Part shown: positions 8,582 to 16,783 of the stretch, piece after piece
Position numbering within the stretch: position 1 is the stretch's first letter
Layout: the number at the start of each line of letters is the position of its first letter
NCBI GenBank assembly: GCA_913063435.1
Contig: CAJXYI010000010.1
Span: forward strand, 1 to 59,381
DNA length: 59,381 nt
DNA from: an uncultured Actinomycetales bacterium
GTDB lineage: Bacteria > Actinomycetota > Actinomycetes > S36-B12
Direction of reading: 5' to 3'
The notes under the pieces: generated by a model
Told to the model about the DNA's origin: nothing
The model's input: only the letters and a program-made list of their open reading frames with translations
Database searches by the model: none
Program-made: the position numbers and the translations under genes

Positions 8582-9904
8582 ATGTCACGGCGCACCACAA
8601 CCTCGACTCTCCTTGATGAGGGAGACGGGGCGGTGGTGCGCCGTACGACATTGACGAACGGTTTACGCATTGTCACCGAGCACGTACCGGGCGTGCGAAG
8701 TGTGGCGGTCGGGGCGTGGGTCGGGGTCGGCTCCCGGGATGAGACACGACAGCAGCTCGGAGCGGCGCATTTCCTCGAACACCTGCTGTTCAAGGGGACC
8801 AAGAGGCGGTCGGCCTGGGAGATCTCCGCGGCGATCGAATCCGTAGGCGGCGACATGAACGCCTTCACGACGAAGGAGTACACCTGCTACTACGCCCGCG
8901 TGCTCGATCGGGATATGCCGCTGGCTGTGGATGTTGTCTGCGACCTGGTGTCCGAGGGGGCGCTGAACTCAGCCGATATCGAGAGTGAACGTGGTGTCAT
9001 TCTCGAGGAGATCGCGATGTCCGAGGATGACGCATCCGATGGCGTGCATGATCTGGCGATGTCCGCGCACTTCGGGCACACCCCGCTGGGTCGGCCGATC
9101 CTCGGGACGATCGACTCCATCTCGGCGCTGTCGTCCCGTGGGATCCGCAGTTTCTATCGGGGTCGATACGTGCCCTCGAACATCGTGATCGCGGTTGCGG
9201 GGAATGTCGATCACGATGCGGTGGTGCGCCGAGTGCGCAAGTCCCTGCCGCGATTCGCCGATGCTCCCGACTCTCCACCCCAGGTTCCGGTGGGTCGCAG
9301 GGCTCGCCGCGATGGATCGGCCTCGGTGAGCGTGCGACATCGACCGATCGAGCAGGCGAATGTCGTCCTCGCTCACACGGGCCTGTCTCGTCACGATGAC
9401 CGGAGGTATTCCCTCGCGGTGCTCAACGCGGCTCTCGGAGGTGGAATGTCGTCCCGGTTATTCCAATCCATTCGCGAAGAGCGCGGTCTGGCTTACTCGG
9501 TGTACTCCTTCTCCACCCACTTCGCGGAGACCGGGATGGTGGGGGTGTATGCCGGATGCCTGCCGCGAAAGGTCGACGAGGTCATGTCGATTGCGCGGGA
9601 CACGCTGGGCCAGGTCGCCGATCTCGGTCTCACCGATGAGGAGATGGGGCGCGGCCGGGGGCAGGTCGTGGGCCAACTCGTGCTGGGTCAAGAGGACACG
9701 GGTGCGCGGATGAGTCGCATCGGGAAGTCGGAGTTGCTCTACGGGCGGGTGCCTGCCATAGATGAGGTCCTCGATCGGATCGACGCGGTGACACCCGACG
9801 ATGTCCGTGAGGTCGCGTCGGCCCTACTGAGCCAACCTCCCACGGTCGCTGTTATCGGCCCGGTCGATGCTGATCGGATCGCCGATCGTGCTGCCGCGAT
9901 GTGA
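8582..9904 (+). CDS. M16 family zinc metalloprotease (processing peptidase-like)
   Basis: 440-residue insulinase-family peptidase. The inverted zinc motif HFLEHLLFKGT lies near residues 61-71 and the downstream glutamate motif ERGVILEEIAM near residue 140. The C-terminal half carries the R/Y pair region (FQSIREERGLAYSVYSF). The length fits a single catalytic subunit of the PqqL/YmxG group that commonly follows pnp in Gram-positive bacteria. No signal peptide is seen, so it is probably cytoplasmic. It starts 11 bp after pnp without a clear ribosome binding site; TAGGCG, which includes the pnp stop, lies 8 nt before the ATG as a weak leaderless -10. The substrate is unknown. Confidence 0.9.
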   Translation: MSRRTTTSTLLDEGDGAVVRRTTLTNGLRIVTEHVPGVRSVAVGAWVGVGSRDETRQQLGAAHFLEHLLFKGTKRRSAWEISAAIESVGGDMNAFTTKEYTCYYARVLDRDMPLAVDVVCDLVSEGALNSADIESERGVILEEIAMSEDDASDGVHDLAMSAHFGHTPLGRPILGTIDSISALSSRGIRSFYRGRYVPSNIVIAVAGNVDHDAVVRRVRKSLPRFADAPDSPPQVPVGRRARRDGSASVSVRHRPIEQANVVLAHTGLSRHDDRRYSLAVLNAALGGGMSSRLFQSIREERGLAYSVYSFSTHFAETGMVGVYAGCLPRKVDEVMSIARDTLGQVADLGLTDEEMGRGRGQVVGQLVLGQEDTGARMSRIGKSELLYGRVPAIDEVLDRIDAVTPDDVREVASALLSQPPTVAVIGPVDADRIADRAAAM

Positions 9905-9948
9905 AGAGACCCCATCTCATGTCGACGACTCAGGATCAGGCCAGGCAC

Positions 9949-9954
9949 TAGGCT
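9949..9954 (+). promoter_or_regulatory. dapB -10 hexamer (leaderless)
   Basis: TAGGCT followed by exactly 7 nt and the dapB GTG, the spacing expected when transcription starts at the start codon. No ribosome binding site precedes the GTG and no clear -35 is visible. Confidence 0.65.
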
Positions 9955-9961
9955 GTCGCGC

Positions 9962-10711
9962 GTGGACGATCAACTCCCCGTAGCGGTGCTCGGTGCTGCC
10001 GGTCGGATGGGAACCACTGTCTGTCAGGCGATCGAGGAAGCAAGCGATCTCTCGCTTGTCAGCACACTTGACCTCGGTGATCCTCTGAGTAGTGTCATCG
10101 AGTCCGGTGCGAAAGTCGCCGTGGATTTCACGACTCCGGATGCGGTGATGGACAACCTGCAGTTCTGTATTTCGGCTGGAGTGCACGTCGTCGTGGGGAC
10201 GACCGGATTGACCGAGGAGAGACTCTCGACCGTCCGTGGCTGGCTGGAGCAGGCGCCGAACGTGGGTGCCTTGATCGCGCCCAACTTCAGCCTCGGTGCC
10301 GTTCTGCTCATGCGATTCGCCCGCGAAGCGGCCCGGTATTTCGAATCGGTCGAGATCATCGAACTGCACCACCCTGACAAGCTCGATGCACCCAGTGGCA
10401 CAGCTCGACACACTGCCGAAATGATCGCTCAGGTGCGGCGTGAGGCGGATCGCGCTGCGATGCCTGACGCCACGGTCGACACGCTGTCCGGCGCCCGGGG
10501 TGCCACCGTCGAAGGAGTGCCCGTCCATTCGGTTCGCCTGCGAGGGTTCGTCGCACACGAGGAGGTGCTGCTGGGCAATCCTGGTGAAGTGCTCACGCTG
10601 CGTCACGATTCGTTGGATCGAGCATCGTTCATGCCCGGGGTGCTTCTGGCGCTGCGATCGGTGGGCGACAGACCGGGTCTGACCTTGGGCTTGGAAGATC
10701 TCCTTGATTGA
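9962..10711 (+). CDS. dapB: 4-hydroxy-tetrahydrodipicolinate reductase
   Basis: Reduces the DapA product to tetrahydrodipicolinate with NAD(P)H in the diaminopimelate/lysine pathway. The N-terminal nucleotide-binding motif VLGAAGRMGTTV is at residues 8-19. The substrate-binding segment EIIELHHPDKLDAPSGTA (near residues 128-145) contains the HHxxKxDAPSGTA signature with the catalytic HH and K. GTTGLTEE and PNFSLGAVLL are also family motifs. The 249-residue length is usual. dapA (22.8 kb) and dapF (51.8 kb) are also in this window, each with a leaderless promoter. Confidence 0.97.
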   Translation: MDDQLPVAVLGAAGRMGTTVCQAIEEASDLSLVSTLDLGDPLSSVIESGAKVAVDFTTPDAVMDNLQFCISAGVHVVVGTTGLTEERLSTVRGWLEQAPNVGALIAPNFSLGAVLLMRFAREAARYFESVEIIELHHPDKLDAPSGTARHTAEMIAQVRREADRAAMPDATVDTLSGARGATVEGVPVHSVRLRGFVAHEEVLLGNPGEVLTLRHDSLDRASFMPGVLLALRSVGDRPGLTLGLEDLLD

Positions 10712-10723
10712 CCAACAGACGTC

Positions 10724-11179
10724 ATGAATCCAAGGATCTGGGTCACCGTGATGGCGTTGGCCATCGGGGGTTACATCGTCTTGGCGAGCCTGCGCGGGGG
10801 AGCGTTCCTCGGCAGTGGAGACCTGGTCACGATCGCTCTCGGAGTCGCCGTGCTCGCGATTCCGATGTTGGGTGCGTGGTTGGTGTGGCGCGAGATCATT
10901 TTCGGACGACGTCTGCAGACGCTGGGGCAGACCCTTGCCGGTGAGGGTGATCTGCCCGTCGACGACTTCCCGCGAACGCCCTCGGGGCGCGTGGAACTTG
11001 CTGCAGCACAGGAGTGGTTCGCTGTCGAACGCCAACGAGTCGAGGCCGATCCCCTGGATTGGCGGGGCTGGTATCGGCTTGGACTGGCCTATGACGCGGC
11101 ACGGGATCGGCGGCGAGCGCGCGAAGCGATGGGTGAGTCGATCCGCCTTGCGCGATTGCCCGGCGGACCTCTGGCCTAA
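10724..11179 (+). CDS. Small membrane protein with two N-terminal helices and a C-terminal helical tail
   Basis: 151 residues; I do not recognise a named family. Two transmembrane helices are visible (about residues 5-24 and 32-56). A soluble part follows, ending in WRGWYRLGLAYDAARDRRRAREAMGESIRLAR, which resembles one or two TPR-like helices. It begins 12 bp after dapB and is likely co-transcribed with it. Its stop overlaps the stop of the convergent PH-like gene by 4 bp (11176-11179). A similar small two-helix protein often follows dapB in actinobacteria, but I assign no function. Confidence 0.7.
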   Translation: MNPRIWVTVMALAIGGYIVLASLRGGAFLGSGDLVTIALGVAVLAIPMLGAWLVWREIIFGRRLQTLGQTLAGEGDLPVDDFPRTPSGRVELAAAQEWFAVERQRVEADPLDWRGWYRLGLAYDAARDRRRAREAMGESIRLARLPGGPLA

Positions 11180-11700
11180 CCGCGGGACTCGGTCACCCAG
11201 ACCCGCATGCGATCGACGCTGGCCAGCCATGTCTGCTCACGCAGTGTGGTGTCCCAGGTGAATGAGCCGATGGTCGTGTCGATCGGTCCCTCGGAAGTCT
11301 CGATGATGAGGCGCTGTCTCCGGCCCGTCTGCGTGACGTCGACTCCCGTGATGATCGGCCAGGGAGCGAAGTCGCTGCGCACGATCCGCACCACCCGAAC
11401 ACCCGAGTCATTGACGTAGGTCCCGGTGACCCATCCGCGAGCGACGAGGAAGACGATGGGAACCATCGCGAGGAGGGCGAGAACTCCGATGATCACACTC
11501 CCGGGAGTGCGCGATGCGGCAAGGGACAGCAGCGCTGTTCCCAACACCGAGGCAAGCAACAACGTCGAGATGATGAGCACGGCGAGTCGCCATGGACCTC
11601 GTGCAGGAATCCGCAACCAGGACACCTGGCCCGCACCCGGTGTTGCTGGTTTGGGTGCGAAGAGGAAGCCGAACAGGGGCTTGCGTGCCTGCGGTGTCAC
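11176..11700 (-). CDS. Membrane protein with PH-like cytoplasmic domain
   Basis: 174 residues. Two transmembrane helices lie at about 38-58 and 68-88, followed by a beta-rich domain (VTGTYVNDSGVRVVRIVRSDFAPWPIITGVDV onwards) resembling the bacterial PH domain of small actinobacterial membrane proteins. I chose GTG 11700 because it overlaps the azlD stop as GTGA, matching the 4-nt overlaps of the rest of this operon; a TTG three codons upstream is less likely. Last gene of the response-regulator-to-PH operon. Function unknown. Confidence 0.7.
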   Translation of the reverse strand: MTPQARKPLFGFLFAPKPATPGAGQVSWLRIPARGPWRLAVLIISTLLLASVLGTALLSLAASRTPGSVIIGVLALLAMVPIVFLVARGWVTGTYVNDSGVRVVRIVRSDFAPWPIITGVDVTQTGRRQRLIIETSEGPIDTTIGSFTWDTTLREQTWLASVDRMRVWVTESRG

Positions 11701-12008
11701 GGGAGCCAACCCAGATAGCGCACGAGCGCGGCAGAGGCCGCTGCTGAAAGGACGGCGACCAGCAGGGGGGCGCGCAGGGCGAGGCTGACGGTCGCTGCAC
11801 CGAGCCCGACGACGCGAGCATCGATGACCAGGGTGGAACCCGATGAGAACGTCTGCACGACGAGCAGCCCGGCCAGCAGGGATACGGGGATCAGTAGCGT
11901 GACGCGTCGCATTGTCGTTGTGGTCAAGAACCGCTCAGGGATCACGAATCCGGCGAATTTCAGCGCAAATGCGGAGATCGACCCGATGAGGACGGTGGCC
12001 CAGATCAT
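11697..12008 (-). CDS. azlD: Branched-chain amino acid exporter small subunit (AzlD)
   Basis: 103-residue hydrophobic protein starting MIWATVLIGSISAFALKFAGFVIP, with three or four membrane helices, the usual AzlD form. It partners with AzlC (next gene upstream) to export branched-chain amino acids and related compounds. The ATG at 12008 overlaps the azlC stop as ATGA, which fixes the start; longer in-frame upstream sequence is the azlC gene read in another frame. Confidence 0.88.
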   Translation of the reverse strand: MIWATVLIGSISAFALKFAGFVIPERFLTTTTMRRVTLLIPVSLLAGLLVVQTFSSGSTLVIDARVVGLGAATVSLALRAPLLVAVLSAAASAALVRYLGWLP

Positions 12009-12727
12009 GATCCGACCGCTTTCTGCCCGAACTCTTCCGTTTCCTGTGCGCCGCGGCTCAGGAGCACACCGATCGTGACCGCGATGGCACCGGCGACAAG
12101 CACCGGGGTCCCCGATGGCAGCAGAGGGGTGAGGATCAACGCCACGGCCGCGGAGAGGACCGCGACTGTCCGGGTCAGGCGTGAGACAAGACGCGGCCAC
12201 AGCAGCGCGAGGAAGGCCGCGGGGATCGCGGCATCGAGGCCGAATCGTGCGGGATTACCGAGCACATCCGCACCGAGCGCACCGACGAGGGTGCCGAGGT
12301 TCCACAGCACGAACACCGCGACTCCGGTCGACCAGAACGCCAATCGTGATGATGGTGGATCGTCCTGGTGGCCGATGGCCATGCCGGTCGACTCGTCGAT
12401 CGTCAACTGTGCGGCGGCGAGGCGCCGCCAACCGCGGGGGCGCAGCACGGTCGACATGTGCAGCGCGTAGAGAGCGTTACGACTACCCAGGAGCGTGGCG
12501 ATCGCGATGGCCGTGACAGCGCCACCTCCGGCTCCGAGCACACCGACCATGGCGAACTGCGAAGCACCGGTGAACATCAGGCTGCTGAGCGCTTGAGTCT
12601 GCAAGACGCTCAATCCTGCGGCGACGGAGATCGCACCGAAGGAGATCGCATAGGCGCCCGTGGCCGCACCGATGCCGATGGCGTCGATGATGATGCGCCG
12701 TCGACGCTCGGGTGTCAGGGCAGTCAT
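12005..12727 (-). CDS. azlC: Branched-chain amino acid exporter large subunit (AzlC)
   Basis: 240-residue membrane protein of the AzlC/LIV-E family. The N-terminal half shows the characteristic AYAISFGAISVAAGLSVLQTQALSSLMFTGASQFAMVGVLGAGG pattern, and later LGSRNALYALHMSTVL and LTIDESTGMAI, typical of the family. It is predicted to form the translocation path with AzlD. The ATG overlaps the glpD stop by 4 nt (ATGA), so it is read from the glpD mRNA. There is no Lrp-type regulator nearby, unlike many azlCD loci. Confidence 0.92.
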   Translation of the reverse strand: MTALTPERRRRIIIDAIGIGAATGAYAISFGAISVAAGLSVLQTQALSSLMFTGASQFAMVGVLGAGGGAVTAIAIATLLGSRNALYALHMSTVLRPRGWRRLAAAQLTIDESTGMAIGHQDDPPSSRLAFWSTGVAVFVLWNLGTLVGALGADVLGNPARFGLDAAIPAAFLALLWPRLVSRLTRTVAVLSAAVALILTPLLPSGTPVLVAGAIAVTIGVLLSRGAQETEEFGQKAVGS

Positions 12728-14298
12728 GGGTCGACAGAGAACTCGACGATATCCGGATCGAGTGACCGTGCCAGGCTCGTGATCACCGGCCGTGCTGACT
12801 CGGCGAGTTCGGGCTGCACGGACAATCGAGTTCGGCGCTGGAGGATGTCATCGACGGTGAGAGCGCCTTCGTGTCGGATGGCGTGCGCGATCTCCGCACC
12901 GACGATCCCGTCAGTTCCGGGAATCACATCCTGCAGACCCAGCTCGCGTGCGAGTTCCTCGATGCGCACCGCTTCGCTGCCGTAGCGTCGGAGCAGGCGC
13001 TGATCGGCAGCCTCCGTGTGCGAGTTCGCACCCACGAGCGGCAGGGTGGCGGTCCGGCAGGCAGATGCTGCGATTCCGAGTGAATCGATCGCGTCAGCGG
13101 CCATCCTCCGGTAGGTGGTGAGCTTTCCGCCGGTCACGATGGTGACACCGTCGGCGCGACGATGGATCAGATGGCGACGTGAGATGTCGGCAGTCGCAGC
13201 CGATGCGTCCTGTGAGCCTGAATCCAGCGCGGTAACGAGGGGACGGTATCCGGCATATGAGCCCACGACGTCGCGCGTGGTCAGCGAGGTGTGCAGGACC
13301 GATGAAAGGTGTTCCAGAACCCAGTCGACCTCCGACTGCGGTGGATGGGTGTCGTCCGGTGATGCGTCGTCGGCTGCGACATCGGTGAGGCCGGCGATGA
13401 TCGGACCGTCAGGTTGCGGCAGCGCGAAGACGTATCGACTCTTGCCTTCCGACACGGGGACGGTCACAGCGACACGCGGACGACCGAGCGCTTCGGGTCG
13501 CAGCAGCACGTGCGTGCCACGAGACAGCCGCATCGGCAAATCGTCGTCCCAGGCCCCCGACCAGATGCCGACGGCGACCACCACTTGACGGGCGCGCAGA
13601 TGATGGGTTCCACCTCGCAGCGTGTCGTGCACAACCACCTCGTCGCCGGATACCTCGGTCGCCCGCATCCGAGTGAGTATCCGAGCGCCATGCGCTGCCG
13701 CGGTGCGAGCCACCGCGAAGACGAGTCGAGCGTCGTCGATGAGCTGCCCGTCCCAGTAACCGACTCCGCCACGAGTTCGCTGTCGATCGATGGCCGGAAT
13801 GAGTTCGGACACGGTCTCGATCCGAAGGTTCCTCGCTCCGGGCAGAACACTGCGCGATGTGCCGGCGAGCCGGCGCAGGGCATCGGCCCCGCCGAGGCCA
13901 GCACGCACGACGGCGTCTCGAGAACGCGATTGGTGGTACGGATGGACCAGCACGTGGGGGAGAGGCCGGATCAGGTGCGGGGCGATGGCCGTCATCAGGT
14001 GGTGGCGCTCGCGCGCGCTTTCCCAGGCGACACCGAAGTCGCCATGGGCCAGATAGCGCAACCCACCGTGGATGAGTTTGCTCGACCATCGAGATGTGCC
14101 GTAAGCAAGATCCCGTGCTTCGACGAGGGTGACGCTCAGGCCACGACTCGCCGCATCCAAGGCGATGCCGGCGCCGGTGATGCCACCACCCACGACGATC
14201 ACATCGCTGACGGTGTCCACCGCCCGCGCGAGGTCGTCATCGCGACGCGCCCGATTGAGGTCAGGGCCGTTCGTGGAGCGTGAGGCCGTTCTCGTCAC
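12724..14298 (-). CDS. glpD: Glycerol-3-phosphate dehydrogenase, FAD-dependent
   Basis: Oxidises sn-glycerol 3-phosphate to dihydroxyacetone phosphate, passing electrons to quinone at the membrane. The 524-residue protein has the FAD Rossmann motif VIVVGGGITGAGIALDAASRG near residues 33-53, then TSRWSSKLIHGGLRYL, a hallmark of GlpD. The DAO domain continues to about 390, ending with TGGKLTTYRRMAADAIDSL, and a helical C-terminal domain follows. GTG start; 29 bp after the histidine kinase. It shares an operon with a two-component system and AzlCD rather than with glpK/glpF. Its product is the precursor pool for the alkyl-DHAP-synthase-like enzyme at 19.8 kb. Confidence 0.95.
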   Translation of the reverse strand: MTRTASRSTNGPDLNRARRDDDLARAVDTVSDVIVVGGGITGAGIALDAASRGLSVTLVEARDLAYGTSRWSSKLIHGGLRYLAHGDFGVAWESARERHHLMTAIAPHLIRPLPHVLVHPYHQSRSRDAVVRAGLGGADALRRLAGTSRSVLPGARNLRIETVSELIPAIDRQRTRGGVGYWDGQLIDDARLVFAVARTAAAHGARILTRMRATEVSGDEVVVHDTLRGGTHHLRARQVVVAVGIWSGAWDDDLPMRLSRGTHVLLRPEALGRPRVAVTVPVSEGKSRYVFALPQPDGPIIAGLTDVAADDASPDDTHPPQSEVDWVLEHLSSVLHTSLTTRDVVGSYAGYRPLVTALDSGSQDASAATADISRRHLIHRRADGVTIVTGGKLTTYRRMAADAIDSLGIAASACRTATLPLVGANSHTEAADQRLLRRYGSEAVRIEELARELGLQDVIPGTDGIVGAEIAHAIRHEGALTVDDILQRRTRLSVQPELAESARPVITSLARSLDPDIVEFSVDP

Positions 14299-14327
14299 AT
14301 GGGCAGGGTTTCACAGTCCACCCACTA

Positions 14328-16025
14328 TCATCCGGTGGGGATACTGGCCGTGAGTCGAGTGCCGCGGCTGTCGGCGTGTCGATCCCAGTTCCCCGATGTC
14401 GCCTGATCGATGAGCCGACTACCCAGCCCCGGATAGACATCGTCGGTCGGCGTTCCATCGTCGACGATGAGGATCTCCAGGACGTGCCCTGTCGGGCGAA
14501 CTCGGATGTCGACATGCTCAGCGAGACCGTGCCGGTGGGCATTACCGATGGCTTCACCGATCACCGTGTGCAGGGAATCGGCCACCGAGGCATCTAGCGG
14601 GGCATCGAACCGCGGATCGACTTGCCACCGCACCTGAAGCAGGTCCTGCCAGGGGCGGCAGATCTTCTCGAGGACGTCCGGTAGCGATGCGCCGGATGTC
14701 TCTTGCGAAGCCACGATGAGATCGATGTCGAGTGTTGAGCGTGCCTCCTGGAAGGCTTCCTCCAAGGCGGAGGGATCGTCGGTGGCGTCACGAATCCGTT
14801 GCGCGATCGCCAGGAGACGCGCATGCACCGGCCCGTGCAATCGGCGGGCGAGATCTCGGGTTGCGTCGGCTATGACGACGGCCCGAACTACGGCTTCGGC
14901 CTCATCCCGATCGAGTTCTGCGGAGTAGGCGTCCATCAGATGCTCCGCGCTCTCCCGCCAGGCACCGAAGCCTGCGGTGGCCACGATGATCGCTACGCTC
15001 AAGGGAACCGATAGGGCGTACTCCCACGGGGACCACGGGCGGCCGAGATAGCCCCCGGTGACGACTCCCCAGATCGGCTGCGGTAACTGAAGGAGCACGA
15101 TCGCGGCGGTGAACACCATCGCGTGCTGCGATGGATATCGGCGCATGATTGCGTTGGCACCGCCCAGGACTATCAGGATGCCCGCCACGCCGATCACCGC
15201 GCCGACCACAGCCGTATCCACTCCGTAGCCGTCGATATATCCGGGGAGGTCGACGAGGAGATACAAGAGCGCGACCATGATGGGCCGGAATGGTCGGCGG
15301 CGCCAGATCGTGATGATGACCTGCCGGAAGGAGGGACGCAGGTCGGTCTTCGGGTCGACATCCCACAGCGTGTGGCTGAGTCTTCGGATGTCGCCGACGG
15401 CGATGTCCTCGACCGCGCAGGCCAGGGATTCCGGGGGCAGCGTTCCGGAAAGCGTGTCCAGCCGTCGGGCGAGAGCGTCGATTTGGGCGCGATGCTGGCC
15501 CGCGAGAGCCGAGTGCAGCCCACGTGCGTACTGCGCCTCTTCTCGTGCGACGCTGATCGTGGTGTGTCGGCGGCGGCTGAGTTCATCGCGTCGGAGTCCG
15601 GCACTGCGGCGGGTATATCGAGAGAGTTCGAGGGTGATCATCCACCAGGGGACAACCACGCCTGCGGTGACGATGAGCCACACGGCAGGAAGCGCGAGGG
15701 TGACTCTCCAAACCGCTGCACTGGTGACCATGGCGGCGCCGAACAGCAATCCGAGAGACACCATGGCCGTCACCGTGAGCGCCAATGGAGCCGGTCGGGC
15801 AGAGTCGAGGCGGGCTCTGGTGAACCCCCACTGTGCGACGAGGACGAGGCTGTTGATGATGACCAGGGTGCTCACGGCGTAAGCCACGGTGCGCGGTAGA
15901 TTCGCGGATGGATCCGCGGCTACGATGACCAACGCGAGGAAGCCGAGCGCGTTCGTCAGAAGCGACAGCCGCCGACTGCGCCGGGTCCATCCCCGTAGCC
16001 GGTCGGAAAGCGCAACTTCGCTCAT
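14328..16025 (-). CDS. Sensor histidine kinase, multi-helix membrane type
   Basis: 565 residues. The N-terminal part has about four membrane helices (20-140), then a cytoplasmic helical region, then a second membrane block near 245-365. The dimerisation segment TRDLARRLHGPVHARLLAIAQRI (near residue 415) resembles the HisKA_3 motif with its conserved histidine. The ATPase domain follows, with an N-box-like EAIGNAHRHGL and a G-box-like DDGTPTDDVYPGLGSRLID. This fits the NarL/DesK-type kinase class and the LuxR-type regulator encoded just upstream. Start and upstream stop overlap (ATGA). The signal is unknown. Confidence 0.85.
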   Translation of the reverse strand: MSEVALSDRLRGWTRRSRRLSLLTNALGFLALVIVAADPSANLPRTVAYAVSTLVIINSLVLVAQWGFTRARLDSARPAPLALTVTAMVSLGLLFGAAMVTSAAVWRVTLALPAVWLIVTAGVVVPWWMITLELSRYTRRSAGLRRDELSRRRHTTISVAREEAQYARGLHSALAGQHRAQIDALARRLDTLSGTLPPESLACAVEDIAVGDIRRLSHTLWDVDPKTDLRPSFRQVIITIWRRRPFRPIMVALLYLLVDLPGYIDGYGVDTAVVGAVIGVAGILIVLGGANAIMRRYPSQHAMVFTAAIVLLQLPQPIWGVVTGGYLGRPWSPWEYALSVPLSVAIIVATAGFGAWRESAEHLMDAYSAELDRDEAEAVVRAVVIADATRDLARRLHGPVHARLLAIAQRIRDATDDPSALEEAFQEARSTLDIDLIVASQETSGASLPDVLEKICRPWQDLLQVRWQVDPRFDAPLDASVADSLHTVIGEAIGNAHRHGLAEHVDIRVRPTGHVLEILIVDDGTPTDDVYPGLGSRLIDQATSGNWDRHADSRGTRLTASIPTG

Positions 16026-16672
16026 CGGTTCCCTCCGCCGGGAGCCCCGCAGATCCGGGTGTAGGCCTGGGCGAGGAGAACCCGCGAGTTGATCCGGTTT
16101 CCGGAGGGGATCTTCAGCCGTCGAGCAAGTCGCTGGATGGACTTCTCAACGGCGTCGATGCCCACACCCTGTCGGTCGGCGATCTCCGCGTTCGTCCATC
16201 CTTCGGCCACCTCGCGCAGCAGGTTGACCTGCGTGCGCCGCAAGGTGGGCATGACGTTCGTGGGATCGAAGGCTGCGAGGTCGCTGGTCGAGCGGTTGTC
16301 CGCCGGGTTGGCAGCGATGTTCAGTGCCTCATCGAGGAGTTCGGGCGTGCGCACCAGTCGTTTGGTGACGTAGCTGGTGCGCGGTGGCAGCACTGGATCG
16401 TCGGTGAGGAGCCGGGGATCGGGGTAGGTGGACAGGATGAGGATGCCGACGCGAGGAGCGATGCGCCTCACGCTGATGGCGACGTCGAGTCCGGTAGGTC
16501 CGGGGCCGAGGTCGAGATCGAGAACGGCAACGTCGCAGGGTCCAGGCGAGAGAACGTTGCGCAGGCCGGCTGTCGAGGGTAGTGCGGCGACGACCTCGTG
16601 ACCGCATTCACGCATGAGGGCGGCGGTGGTGATGCGCGTGTAGTCATCGTCCTCGACGTACACGATGCGCAT
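16022..16672 (-). CDS. Response regulator, NarL/LuxR-like
   Basis: 216-residue cytoplasmic regulator. The receiver domain (1-120) has the acidic pocket VEDDD at residues 5-9 and the phospho-acceptor in VLDLDLGPGPTG near residue 55. A C-terminal helix-turn-helix near residues 150-205 contains REVAEGWTNAEIADRQGVGIDAVEKSIQRLARRL, the LuxR/NarL pattern. The ATG at 16672 follows GGAGAGGAGTCTGAAG. A TACGGT -10 lies on the minus strand at 16713-16718. First gene of the operon leading to glpD and azlCD, so it may control them. Confidence 0.9.
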   Translation of the reverse strand: MRIVYVEDDDYTRITTAALMRECGHEVVAALPSTAGLRNVLSPGPCDVAVLDLDLGPGPTGLDVAISVRRIAPRVGILILSTYPDPRLLTDDPVLPPRTSYVTKRLVRTPELLDEALNIAANPADNRSTSDLAAFDPTNVMPTLRRTQVNLLREVAEGWTNAEIADRQGVGIDAVEKSIQRLARRLKIPSGNRINSRVLLAQAYTRICGAPGGGNR

Positions 16673-16712
16673 CTTCAGACTCCTCTCCGATTTCGCGGCC
16701 ACTCGTCGCACA

Positions 16713-16718
16713 ACCGTA
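16713..16718 (-). promoter_or_regulatory. -10 hexamer of the response regulator operon
   Basis: Reads TACGGT on the minus strand, about 40 nt upstream of the regulator's ATG, identical to the clgR -10. A run of seven C in the + strand (16726-16732 area) lies just upstream. Divergent from the fibronectin-like gene. Confidence 0.4.
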
Positions 16719-16783
16719 GGGATACCCCCCCGCTTGGTCCATCCGAGAGATCATGGAAGCCGATGAATTGGTAGGACGGATGC

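Noticed and set aside
9917-11230. A 437-codon minus-strand frame over dapB and its neighbour
   Set aside because: dapB with all catalytic motifs is on the other strand; the antisense protein has no family features.
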